Source: Nitrospira sp. (GTDB lineage Bacteria > Nitrospirota > Nitrospiria > Nitrospirales > Nitrospiraceae). From it: a DNA stretch of 64,000 nucleotides. Under the pieces are notes generated by a model. That model saw only the letters and a program-made list of their open reading frames with translations. It had not been told where the DNA came from and made no database searches. How positions within the stretch are numbered: position 1 is the stretch's first letter; the number at the start of each line of letters is the position of its first letter. The stretch lies in assembly GCA_009594995.1 (NCBI GenBank), contig VOPR01000025.1:62001-126000 (forward strand). The letters run 5' to 3'. The translations under genes were made by a program, and so were the position numbers. Below, in pieces: positions 36,401-43,811 of the stretch.

Positions 36401-36948
36401 GAGCTATAGAGCTTCTTCGCATCAACCTCCAAGGCCTCGAGCAACGCGGCGATCCCGCCGGTTCCTGCGCTGGCTTCAAACAGGGCCGACCCCAGATCAC
36501 CCTGGCCGCTCAGCAACACCTTGCCGCCTTCACGCAACCGCGCATGGTTAAGCCCGAACATGGCTTCAAACTCGGCTCGCTCCAGCCCCCCGGTCAATTC
36601 CCGTTCATGTCTGGCTTCTACGGTGAGCGTCGGATCAGGCTGTTCCGTTTCGACATTCAGGCGGGCCAGCGTCGTACCCTTGCCCTTGCGCCGAACAAAA
36701 CCGATCCGCTCGCCGGATGGCGTGGTGAAGATACCGGCGATACGGAGATCACCGGTGGCATGTACGAAGTGGTCTTGGCTCCGCTGCGGAATACCGAAAC
36801 GCAGATCCAGCATGGCCCGCAAGGCCGACGATTTACCCGCTTCATTGGGGCCGTAAATCACATGCAGGTTGCTAGGGCCGGCGGATAAATCCAGCGTTTT
36901 GCCGGTGAAGGGGCCGAACGCCTGGAGCAGAAGCTTGATCAGCTTCAT
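33418..36948 (-). CDS. YhaN/SbcC-like SMC-family ATPase
   Basis: 1176 aa, Rad50/SbcC-like. An N-terminal ATPase half has the Walker A motif YGPNEAGKSSALRAML (residues about 32-47). A long coiled coil follows (about 190-1000, rich in Glu, Arg, Gln, Ala), then the C-terminal half with a signature EMSEGTADQLYLALRLAAL and Walker B PLVLDDALITSDD. The AAA_27/YhaN start KLLLQAFGPFTGKTLDLS is typical. It overlaps the nuclease gene by 4 bp and would form a complex with it in DNA end processing. Confidence 0.9.
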   Translation of the reverse strand: MKLIKLLLQAFGPFTGKTLDLSAGPSNLHVIYGPNEAGKSSALRAMLDLRFGIPQRSQDHFVHATGDLRIAGIFTTPSGERIGFVRRKGKGTTLARLNVETEQPDPTLTVEARHERELTGGLERAEFEAMFGLNHARLREGGKVLLSGQGDLGSALFEASAGTGGIAALLEALEVDAKKLYSSHGRAQNAVINEARRRLDEQRQAWREAQTKPAEWQTLNRAHEAAAAVLTEVTRTLETLRRRENELTELRTVEPLLRGYDKAALLLASLAATPDLAEQAREERLAALQALDHAGRDLKDAESELTRCTLALQALVLEPLLLEHADAIERLVSGVAAAARHRIEVQQQEAVIAKLDDDLALASMRLAPGRDQRELLHAVPSAADRIALDDHLAQVSRLSDRLEHYRQRAEALDQALTAEQAESPIPADPGLRQQLTSAIRVAQSLGEVARHAADLDRQLGELDRVLEQALSDVGMASDQALRRAHPLLDAQIAQTRQELSELDEQIRKLRDEQDILGRDLDGQRLRLRLLAAEGEVVTAETLRLARARRDEGWAAIRLAYVDGKQAMNQLALGFDATKAAPDVFEAAVGEADRQADLLRADAKRAAGLEECSGRIEQMEARRAEIDQQISWLTAQRGDHLTAWAQRLNKAGLPDLAPEPLREWQGRRAEALQVAERVALLRADRDRLREEAVAAASNIAVALRTLGHVVSEEQVGTVQALPALIGQALEWERNAVESDVAWSARSKAEQVQRAERKQLDRLMNEVQTELQRHQSALQDWHARLFLPPGTVSDAFKVRLDELDSVARQASSLSEARQRKAQVQAILDDLAAQSKEVAALVSEPVPEGVEDFADRLRVRLVAARAADQERNTLLRDQRKAEDKRAGAASKQAVQEAVLAGLRAAAGVVTTAALPHCEEAALQKREAKKALTQARRQIEDASSRSEDELRQLLSGRDTITIESEREECRAEITLREQEQSAARRVEEQARLALNAIDSSDRAALAREAMESAAARYRAAIRPWARLKLARALLQEALNRFRERAQAPMITKASAYFALVTGGDYERLITDDIGGEPRLCALRAGGARVTIDEMSEGTADQLYLALRLAALDVRRSAHPQMPLVLDDALITSDDRRAAHILRALARFAEGGQVLVFTHHRHLLDLARETLGEQAFTGHML

Positions 36949-38204
36949 AGGTCCGCTCCGGATTCGGTCAGGCGCGCCAAGACCGTGGCCTCCGCGTCCA
37001 TCATGAGGCTCTTGAGTTCCGTCGGATCATCGAGTTTCGGCACATCGCCGGCAGCAACCTCCTGCGGCATGGACCCGAGCAGCTCGCCGAGTTCTGCCTG
37101 CGCCAAACGCAGCAGTTCCGCCTCATCGTTTACGATGGAATCTACCAGACGGACCAGTTCACCGACGGCATCCTGGCGCTGCGCCGTGCGGGCGCGATCC
37201 AGCGGTGTGGACAAATCCAGCCGTACCTGCTCGATCCAAATTTCTGCTTCGCCGACATCCTGCGCCGCCGCGTGCATCGCTGCAGCCAGCGTGCCCGGCT
37301 GGTTCGCTTCCAGTCGATGGAGTTCCGTCGCTCCCGTTAACGTGACCCGCACGGCATGCAGTCGATCCTTCGCCCCTGCCAACAGCGGCTCAAGGGCTTG
37401 ACGAAACGCGTCACCGAGCGCATCCAGACGTTGCAGGCCGTCCAGCGGCACCGCGAGCTGACTCCAGCGAACCACATCGAGCGCCAGGAACTCGCTCTCG
37501 ATCCGCCCTCCTTCCACCGTGACCAACTCACAACCCTTGGCGCCCGTTTCCTTCGCATGGCGGCCTTGCAGATTGCCGGGAAAGACAATACGCGGCCGCT
37601 CCGCAAGCACTTCCCTGGCATGCACATGCCCCAGGGCCCAGTAGTCGTAGCCTTTGTGAATGAGGGTCGGCAGGTCCGTCGGGGCGTAGGTGTCATGTCC
37701 GGCGCGGCCGGTCAGGCTGGTATGCAACATGCCGATATTGAAGAAGCCGGGCACAGGGGAGGGATAAGACGGCACCAGATCCTCGTCCACCGCCCGCTCC
37801 GGAAAGCTGCGGCCATGGATCGCCACCGACAGGTCATCGATCCGGATCGTCTGGGCGGTCCGGGCGGAAAAGACCGTCACGTTCTGCGGCAGAACCAACT
37901 GCTTCGAAATCACACCTTGTGCGTCGTGATTGCCTTGCACGATGAAGACTCGAATACCGGCTCGCCCGAGCCGCACCAGTTGCTCACGAAAAAACAGGCC
38001 GGTGTGAAAGTCCTGCCAATCGCAGTCGTAGATATCGCCGGCGAACAACACGAAGTCCACCCGTTCGGCCAGCGCCCGATCCACCAGGCGTTCGAATGCG
38101 CTCCGGGTCGCCGTCCGCAACCGCTCGACCGGCGCGCCGTCGTAGCGGTCCAGCCCGCGCAAGGGACTGTCGATATGAAGATCTGCGGCGTGGATGAAGC
38201 GCAT
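36945..38204 (-). CDS. YhaO/SbcD-like DNA repair exonuclease
   Basis: 419 aa calcineurin-like phosphoesterase. Metal-binding motifs are seen in order: HAADLHIDS, FAGDIYD, VQGNHDAQG, and YDYWALGHVHARE. The N-terminal FIHAADLHIDSPLRGL is characteristic of the YhaO/SbcD nuclease group. The C-terminal third is helical and probably binds the ATPase. It is translationally coupled to the SMC-like ATPase, as in MRN-type complexes. Confidence 0.92.
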   Translation of the reverse strand: MRFIHAADLHIDSPLRGLDRYDGAPVERLRTATRSAFERLVDRALAERVDFVLFAGDIYDCDWQDFHTGLFFREQLVRLGRAGIRVFIVQGNHDAQGVISKQLVLPQNVTVFSARTAQTIRIDDLSVAIHGRSFPERAVDEDLVPSYPSPVPGFFNIGMLHTSLTGRAGHDTYAPTDLPTLIHKGYDYWALGHVHAREVLAERPRIVFPGNLQGRHAKETGAKGCELVTVEGGRIESEFLALDVVRWSQLAVPLDGLQRLDALGDAFRQALEPLLAGAKDRLHAVRVTLTGATELHRLEANQPGTLAAAMHAAAQDVGEAEIWIEQVRLDLSTPLDRARTAQRQDAVGELVRLVDSIVNDEAELLRLAQAELGELLGSMPQEVAAGDVPKLDDPTELKSLMMDAEATVLARLTESGADL

Positions 38205-38463
38205 TAGGAGTCAGGGCTCGATGAATACACGAATAGGATATGACCGCGGCAACAGATCAGCAACACGAACCTGGTCATTTCAAGACAATCAGTCACGAAA
38301 GATATATGCCCCAATCGGGCAAGATCCACAAGCAGCGGCATTCCGGGAGAGACAGTATGACGCAGGGCTGCTCCACCACTCTCAATCTCTTGTGCGGGCA
38401 TGATACGCGAGCGGCGACACCCTCACAATGCTTCGTCCGATCGCGGGAGCCTTAGAGATGGCA

Positions 38464-38500
38464 TAGACCCCGCCCAAGGGTGTCCGATGGGCGGGGTCTA
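38464..38500 (-). terminator. Strong hairpin after the metallothionein-like gene
   Basis: Perfect 12-bp stem TAGACCCCGCCC (38464-38475) with GGGCGGGGTCTA (38489-38500), loop 13 nt, directly behind the stop at 38507 on the minus strand. There is no clear T-run after it. The remaining part of the 302-bp gap toward the nuclease gene (38205-38463) shows nothing recognisable. Confidence 0.6.
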
Positions 38501-38506
38501 CGCGTA

Positions 38507-38668
38507 CTACCGACCGGCGGTGCGAGTGCGGCAACCGCATTGGCAATTGGTTTGCCCACAACGGCAGGCATTGGCCTGGCACCCGCACGAACAGGCGGAA
38601 CAATCGCAGGTTCCGCAGCAACTCGTCCTGGCGATCTTCTGTGCGGTCGACTTTTTCACTTCGGTCAT
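38507..38668 (-). CDS. 53-aa metallothionein-like cysteine-rich protein
   Basis: Small gene below common length cut-offs. It has an ATG with AAAGGAG 7 bases upstream, a clean stop and a strong hairpin after it. The product has 12 Cys in 53 residues (positions 17, 18, 21, 23, 26, 28, 30, 35, 37, 42, 44, 46), mostly as C-x-C and C-x2-C, in a Lys/Arg-flanked chain with no aromatic residues. This is the design of a metallothionein. The spacing does not match the cyanobacterial SmtA or MymT patterns closely, so the family is not certain. It is divergent from an ECF sigma factor with its own Cys-rich tail. Confidence 0.78.
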   Translation of the reverse strand: MTEVKKSTAQKIARTSCCGTCDCSACSCGCQANACRCGQTNCQCGCRTRTAGR

Positions 38669-38774
38669 GGTGCAACTCCTTTGTGATGCCGACGCGTAAG
38701 CACGTCGTCATAGAGGCTGACGGAGGCCCCCTTGAAACCTTACAGTTCCGTACACGATTTGGTAAGCTGCTCCC

Positions 38775-39362
38775 ATGAATCTAGAATCAGACGCAACGAC
38801 CTCACTGTCGCCCCAGGCCATCGAACAGCTCGTAAAGGGACACCGGGAGTTCCTGGCCTTCTTGGAGCGGCGGGTCGAATCTCGCGCCGTGGCCGAAGAC
38901 ATCCTCCAAGCGGCTTTTACCCGTGGCCTGGAGCGCGGGGCCGGCGTAAACGACGAAAAAGTCGTTGCCTGGTTCTATCGGGTACTCCGCAACGCCGTGA
39001 TCGATCACTATCGGCAGCGCTCCACCACCGAACGAGCGATGCAAGCCTGGAAACGGGAATTTCCGGATGTGCAGGAGCCGGAAGCGGAGCTACGGCAGGA
39101 AATCTGCCGATGCGTCTCCGGCCTGTTGGAGACACTCAAGCCGGAATATCGCGAAGCCCTGCGAATCGTGGATCTGGAGGAAGGCAAACTGAAGGATCTT
39201 GCTCAGCAGTCAGGCATCACCGCCGAAAATGCGGCGGTTCGCGTGCATCGAGCCAGGGCCGCGCTACGTCGCCGAATCGAACAGGCCTGCGGTACCTGTT
39301 CCGTCCATGGCTGTCTGGATTGCTCGTGCGAGTCCTCCAGCGGATCGACGTGCGGGACGTGA
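38775..39362 (+). CDS. ECF sigma factor with C-terminal cysteine-rich tail
   Basis: 195 aa. The sigma-2 region (about 20-85; VAEDILQAAFTRGLE, AWFYRVLRNAVIDHYRQR) and sigma-4 region (about 115-168; LKPEYREALRIVDLEEGKLKD, VRVHRARAALRRR) are complete. Beyond sigma-4 is a tail with six Cys (172, 175, 180, 183, 185, 193; ACGTCSVHGCLDCSC) and two more in the linker (CRC, 111-113). Cys-tailed ECF sigma factors such as Myxococcus CorE sense Cu or Cd directly, without an anti-sigma factor. No anti-sigma gene follows. The divergent neighbour is the metallothionein-like gene, its obvious candidate target. Confidence 0.88.
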   Translation: MNLESDATTSLSPQAIEQLVKGHREFLAFLERRVESRAVAEDILQAAFTRGLERGAGVNDEKVVAWFYRVLRNAVIDHYRQRSTTERAMQAWKREFPDVQEPEAELRQEICRCVSGLLETLKPEYREALRIVDLEEGKLKDLAQQSGITAENAAVRVHRARAALRRRIEQACGTCSVHGCLDCSCESSSGSTCGT

Positions 39363-39446
39363 GGGGGACCACTCACCACACCGAGAGGCCATTCTTGCAT
39401 TTGGCGCGGCCGGCCCCGTATGCTCGCGGCATTATTTGGTGATGCG

Positions 39447-39665
39447 ATGACGGAGCCTACACATACCCTTTCCAATCTGACGCTGGCGGAATTACAAGAA
39501 TTGGTTCGCGGCATGGTCGATGACCGGCTGCGCATCCTGCTCGGTGATCCGGATCTTGGCGCGCCGCTGGATGAATCGGTCCGCGCCCGCCTCAAGCAAT
39601 CTCTCACCTCAACGGAACGTCTCACCGGTGACGAAGTGGCCGACAAGCTCGGCCTGCGGTGGTAG
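39447..39665 (+). CDS. Putative antitoxin of a type II toxin-antitoxin pair
   Basis: 72 aa, helical and acidic (LAELQELVRGMVDDRLRILLGDPD...ERLTGDEVADKLGLRW). It sits 2 bp ahead of a RelE/ParE-like toxin gene, the usual antitoxin place and size. An upstream ATG at 39420 would add nine residues. The DNA-binding fold cannot be named from sequence, so the assignment rests mostly on context. Confidence 0.65.
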   Translation: MTEPTHTLSNLTLAELQELVRGMVDDRLRILLGDPDLGAPLDESVRARLKQSLTSTERLTGDEVADKLGLRW

Positions 39666-39667
39666 CA

Positions 39668-39943
39668 ATGCCCTGGTTTCGTCTTACCTTCCGACCCGAT
39701 GTGGTGACCGACCTCAGTGCTGCCGATCCCATCATGGCCCAGCGGTTATTCGACAAAACGAAATGGCTCGCCTCCAACGTGGAGAACTTGCGGCATGAGC
39801 CTGTGGCCCCGGATTTACCCGGCATTCACAAATACGCCGTAGGCGACTGGCGGATTTTCTATTCGATCGACCGCGCTGAACAACTCGTGGATATCCATCA
39901 CATTCAGCACAGGCAGGCACCCGTCCGGCCCTCAGGTACATGA
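39668..39943 (+). CDS. RelE/ParE-like toxin
   Basis: 91 aa with the RelE/ParE pattern: WFRLTFRPDVVTDLSA at the N terminus and GIHKYAVGDWRIFYSIDRAEQLVDIHHIQHR near the end, the Y-x-(V/I)-G-D-(W/Y)-R-I-x-Y core of the superfamily. It could cut ribosome-bound mRNA (RelE) or block gyrase (ParE). A GTG at 39659 inside the antitoxin gene is an alternative start. It overlaps the next gene by 4 bp (ATGA). Confidence 0.82.
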   Translation: MPWFRLTFRPDVVTDLSAADPIMAQRLFDKTKWLASNVENLRHEPVAPDLPGIHKYAVGDWRIFYSIDRAEQLVDIHHIQHRQAPVRPSGT

Positions 39944-40251
39944 CCATGCTGACGCTGACGCAGAAAGCGGTTGATCGGTTGCGGGCGCTGATTCTGGAAC
40001 ATCCGGAGGATCCGGTTGTGCGCATTGCTGTGCGCGACGTAAATGCCCAACGGCTGTCTCTCTCCATTACGTTGGAAGCGGCGACGCGAGATGATGACGC
40101 GGTGGAGCAGATCGAAGGATTGACGGTTGCACTGGATCGGACGAGCGTGCACCGGACGAGTGGGATGACGGTGGATTACCGGGACGGACGTTTCAGCTTC
40201 GTCCACCCATCCGCCAATGATCCAGGGCTGATCATGCCAAGCCGCAATTAG
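39940..40251 (+). CDS. HesB/IscA-fold protein lacking all cluster cysteines
   Basis: 103 aa aligned by eye with A-type Fe-S carriers (LTLTQKAVDRLRALI at the start; VDYRDGRFSFVHPSAND at the end in place of the IscA GFxFxNPNAxxxCGC end). There is no Cys anywhere in the protein, so it cannot carry a cluster in the normal way. It overlaps the toxin gene by ATGA and is thus translated with the toxin-antitoxin pair. Its role is unknown. Confidence 0.65.
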   Translation: MTMLTLTQKAVDRLRALILEHPEDPVVRIAVRDVNAQRLSLSITLEAATRDDDAVEQIEGLTVALDRTSVHRTSGMTVDYRDGRFSFVHPSANDPGLIMPSRN

Positions 40252-40414
40252 TCGGGACGCTGAAAACGATCATCGGCTTTGTGGGGACACCGGGCGCCCA
40301 CCGGCTCGTACCGATGCGCTAACGTGACGGCACCGCAGGGTACGCCTCGCCGCCTCGCATCGCCGCGGCCGCACCGGACAAACATATTGAGCATCCCGGT
40401 GGACGTGAAACAGT

Positions 40415-40957
40415 TTACGATTTCATTCGGGGAAAGACGCTGCCGAAATGCATGGAGAAGGTGCCGCGGGCCACATCTGCGACATAGCGTTCAAGCGCAT
40501 CCTGGATCACGGGAAAGGCCAGATCGTCCCAGGGAATGTCATCCAGCGCAAACAGTCGGACATCCAGGCTCTCGGTACCGGGCTTGAATTCCGGCGTGCG
40601 CATGGTCCCGCGAAACACCATATGCACCTGACTGATCCGCGGCAGGCTCAGCACGGCGTACAGCGAGGTGATTTCCACCTCGGCATGCGCTTCTTCGAAG
40701 GTTTCGCGGATGGCCGCCTGCTCGGTGCTTTCGCCGATTTCCATGAAGCCGGCGGGAAACGTCCAGTGGCCGATGCGCGGTTCAATTGCCCGGCGACAAA
40801 GCAGAATCTTGTCTTCCCACTCGGGAATACAACCGGCAACGATTTTCGGATTGATGTAATGGATGACCTGACAGGTCTCGCACACGAACCGCGGCAGGTT
40901 ATCGCCGGGAGGAATTTTTTTCGACAGCCCGGCCCCACACTCGCTGCAGAACTTCAT
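40415..40957 (-). CDS. NUDIX hydrolase with N-terminal zinc ribbon (NudC-like)
   Basis: 180 aa. An N-terminal zinc ribbon (FCSECG...CETC) is followed by a NUDIX domain. The NUDIX box spans about residues 70-92 ([16 protein letters not shown]). The zinc ribbon plus NUDIX layout is shared with NADH pyrophosphatases, but the NudC SQPWPFPxS motif is absent, so the substrate is open. It is divergent from the methyltransferase gene with 34 bp between starts. Confidence 0.85.
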   Translation of the reverse strand: MKFCSECGAGLSKKIPPGDNLPRFVCETCQVIHYINPKIVAGCIPEWEDKILLCRRAIEPRIGHWTFPAGFMEIGESTEQAAIRETFEEAHAEVEITSLYAVLSLPRISQVHMVFRGTMRTPEFKPGTESLDVRLFALDDIPWDDLAFPVIQDALERYVADVARGTFSMHFGSVFPRMKS

Positions 40958-40991
40958 TGCGGCCCCCGATCACTGCGACAGAAAGACAGAA

Positions 40992-42176
40992 ATGGATAGC
41001 ACAATTCAAGCATTCTTTGCACCCTGCCCGCGCGGCCTCGAAGCCGTCCTTGCCGAGGAACTCACCGACCTAGGCGCAGCCGACATCAAAGCCACGGCCG
41101 GCGGTGTCGCCTTTCGCGGCACCCTGGCGCTCTGTTACCGGATCAACCTGCAGAGCCGCATTGCCAGTCGAATTCTGCTGCGTATTGCCGAGGGGGCCTA
41201 CCGCGACGAACACGATGTCTATGATGCGGCGAAGGCCATCCGCTGGCAGGATTGGTTCACCCCCCAGCAGCGTATCAAAGTCAAAGTGAGCGCGCACCGT
41301 TGTCCGCTGACGAGCTTGGACTTCGTCACCCTGCGCGTGAAGGATGCGGTCTGCGATCGCTTCCAATATGCCAGGGGCAAACGCCCGTCCGTGGACACCC
41401 ATACGCCGGACATCCTGATCGCCGTCTACTTAGACAGTACGACCTGCACGTTCTACCTCGATACATCGGGTGAGCCGCTCTTCAAGCGTGGCTGGCGTAA
41501 GTCCGCAGGGGAAGCGCCGGTGCGGGAAAATCTCGCGGCCGGCATCCTGCGCCTTTCCAAATGGACGCCGGACACGGTGCTGTACGATCCCATGTGCGGA
41601 AGCGGGACGTTTGTGGTCGAGGCGGCCTTGATGGCTCGCCGCATCGCACCCGGCATCGGCCGGCGGTTTGCTTTCGAGAAACTGCTCTCCTACGACCATC
41701 AGACATTGACGGACCTTCGCGTGGAACTGCAGGCTGCGGAGATCCCCGCCAGGCCCGGCTTGATCCATGCCGCCGATCACAGCGCGCAGGCCGTTACCTC
41801 GATTAAGGCCAATCTTGCTCTTGCCGGGCTCACCGAAACGGTGACTCTGCAACAGGGAGATGTGCTGCAACTTCCGGCGCCGGCCGAGGCCGGACTGCTC
41901 GTGACGAATCCACCCTACGGGCACCGTATGGGAGAGGTCGAGGCCTTGCAATCGTTTTACCCTCAGTTCGGCGACCACCTGAAGAAACACTTTTGCGGCT
42001 GGACCGTGCAGATTTTCACCGCCGACATGAAGCTACCGGGCCTCCTGAGCCTGGCCCCTTCACGCCGGGTGCCGCTCTTCAACGGGGCCATCGAATGCCG
42101 CCTGTTCGAATTCCGGATGGTGGCCGGCAGTCTCCGAAAACCGCGCCCCCATGACTCCTCGCCGCCCGCCCGTTAA
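40992..42176 (+). CDS. THUMP-domain rRNA methyltransferase (RlmL/YpsC-like)
   Basis: 394 aa. The N-terminal FFAPCPRGLEAVLAEELTDLG and THUMP region (about 1-160) bind RNA. The SAM domain has DPMCGSGTFVVEAALMA (motif I) and the N6-methyltransferase motif NPPYGHRMGE. This matches the RlmL N-terminal half and the YpsC/TrmN group, making m2G or a related mark in 23S rRNA or tRNA. The exact target base is not decidable from sequence. Confidence 0.9.
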   Translation: MDSTIQAFFAPCPRGLEAVLAEELTDLGAADIKATAGGVAFRGTLALCYRINLQSRIASRILLRIAEGAYRDEHDVYDAAKAIRWQDWFTPQQRIKVKVSAHRCPLTSLDFVTLRVKDAVCDRFQYARGKRPSVDTHTPDILIAVYLDSTTCTFYLDTSGEPLFKRGWRKSAGEAPVRENLAAGILRLSKWTPDTVLYDPMCGSGTFVVEAALMARRIAPGIGRRFAFEKLLSYDHQTLTDLRVELQAAEIPARPGLIHAADHSAQAVTSIKANLALAGLTETVTLQQGDVLQLPAPAEAGLLVTNPPYGHRMGEVEALQSFYPQFGDHLKKHFCGWTVQIFTADMKLPGLLSLAPSRRVPLFNGAIECRLFEFRMVAGSLRKPRPHDSSPPAR

Positions 42177-42281
42177 GTACTTGCCGCAGAGTCGCCGCTT
42201 CTATCGGCCTGTGCGAACGACGACGCACGACGATGCCTTATGGTGCTTGACAGCGTGGCGAAAGGCTCCTATTTTCACGCT

Positions 42282-43811
42282 ATGACGAATGCGTCGCATG
42301 CTCCCCTCGAGGCCCTGCAGCCGGAGAACGACCTGTCGCTGGCACGCTTGATCGTGGTCTCAAACCGCGAGCCGTACGAACACCGGCTGGTGAAGAATCA
42401 GCTGATCTGGGAACGCACGTCCGGTGGGCTCATCTCGGCCCTCGATCCGATGATGCGCCGGCTCGGCGGAACCTGGATTGCCTGGGGCAGCGGCAAGGCA
42501 GACCGTGATGTGGTGGATCAGGACATGGTCGTCGAAGTCCCCCCCGACGCCCCGACCTACCGGCTGCGCCGCGTCTGGCTGGAGAACGGCGAGGTAAAGG
42601 GCGGCTACCAAGGGTACGCCAACCAGGTGCTGTGGCCTCTGTGCCACCTCACGCTCGATCGGGTCGCCTATCGAAAAGCTTTCTGGCATGCCTACCAAGC
42701 CATGAATGCCCGCTTCGGGGAAACCGTGCTCCATGAGTTGCGCGACAAATCGGGCTTTGTCTGGATTCACGATTTTCACTTGGCCCTGCTGCCCGGCATC
42801 ATCAAAGCCTCGCTGCCTGCTCAGACGGTTGCGGTCTTCTGGCACATTCCCTGGCCGGGGCCTGACGCGTTTCGTATTTTGCCCGAACGGCGTGAACTAC
42901 TCGAATCTCTGCTGTCCGGCGATCTCCTCATGTTCCAGACCCGGAACTTTCTCCACTGTTTCATTGAATGCGCCAAAGAGTTTCTGGGACCAAGTGTCCT
43001 GGCTGATGACCAGTACATCGAATACAAAGGCCACCGCACGCGGCTCGTGGCCCGGCCGATCAGCATCAGCTACCAGGCCTGGGCTGAACGGGCGCAGTCG
43101 CCACAGGTCACGCGGGCCATGGACGTCCTGCGCAATCTGCATGTCTTTCAGCCGAATGTGCGCATCGGCCTCGGCGTCGACCGCCTCGACTACACGAAAG
43201 GCTTGCTCAAGCGATTGTGGGCCATCGAGGCCTTCTTTCAGCAATACCCGCAGTACCGGGGCCATTTCACGTTCATTCAAATCGCTGTGCCGACGCGTGG
43301 CGACGTCGAAGCCTACCGGAGCTATCGCGAACTCATCCGTGAAACGGTCCACGAGATCAATATGCGGTACGGCACCATCTCCAATCCCGGCAGCCCCCAG
43401 GCCACGCGCTGGCGGCCGATCGAGTTCCGCGAGGGACGCATCGGCATGGACACCCTGGCAGCCTATTACCGGATGGCCGACCTGGCGCTGGTCAGTTCCG
43501 TCTACGACGGCATGAACCTGGTCGCCAAGGAATATGTGGCCAGCCAAGTGGAGGAAAAGGGCGTGCTGCTGGTGAGCCATATGGCCGGCGCAGCGGAGGA
43601 AATGACCGACGCCTTAGTCATCAACCCCTACGACCCGGAAGGTGTCGCCGACTCCATTCGCCAGGCGCTGGAAATGCCGCTAGAGGAGCGTCGGGCCCGG
43701 ATGCGTCGCATGCGCGCCTACCTGGAGGCGCACGACATTCGCGCCTGGGCCGACGACTGTTTGCGCGACGCAAAAATCCTCCCACCCCATGACAGTGCCT
43801 CTCTTGAATAA
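42282..43811 (+). CDS. otsA: GT20 alpha,alpha-trehalose-phosphate synthase (UDP-forming)
   Basis: About 509 aa, glycosyltransferase family 20. Visible are RLIVVSNREPYEHRL with the acceptor loop GGLISALDPM, WIHDFHLALLPGII and FWHIPWPGPDAF (glucose-6-P side), VDRLDYTKGLLKRL with catalytic Arg/Lys, and the donor-site end SVYDGMNLVAKEYVASQ. It makes trehalose-6-phosphate, although glucosylglycerol-phosphate synthases share these motifs. No otsB phosphatase is nearby. The start is uncertain (ATG 42240 or 42282, neither with a strong ribosome site). Its end overlaps the next gene by 23 bp. Confidence 0.87.
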   Translation: MTNASHAPLEALQPENDLSLARLIVVSNREPYEHRLVKNQLIWERTSGGLISALDPMMRRLGGTWIAWGSGKADRDVVDQDMVVEVPPDAPTYRLRRVWLENGEVKGGYQGYANQVLWPLCHLTLDRVAYRKAFWHAYQAMNARFGETVLHELRDKSGFVWIHDFHLALLPGIIKASLPAQTVAVFWHIPWPGPDAFRILPERRELLESLLSGDLLMFQTRNFLHCFIECAKEFLGPSVLADDQYIEYKGHRTRLVARPISISYQAWAERAQSPQVTRAMDVLRNLHVFQPNVRIGLGVDRLDYTKGLLKRLWAIEAFFQQYPQYRGHFTFIQIAVPTRGDVEAYRSYRELIRETVHEINMRYGTISNPGSPQATRWRPIEFREGRIGMDTLAAYYRMADLALVSSVYDGMNLVAKEYVASQVEEKGVLLVSHMAGAAEEMTDALVINPYDPEGVADSIRQALEMPLEERRARMRRMRAYLEAHDIRAWADDCLRDAKILPPHDSASLE

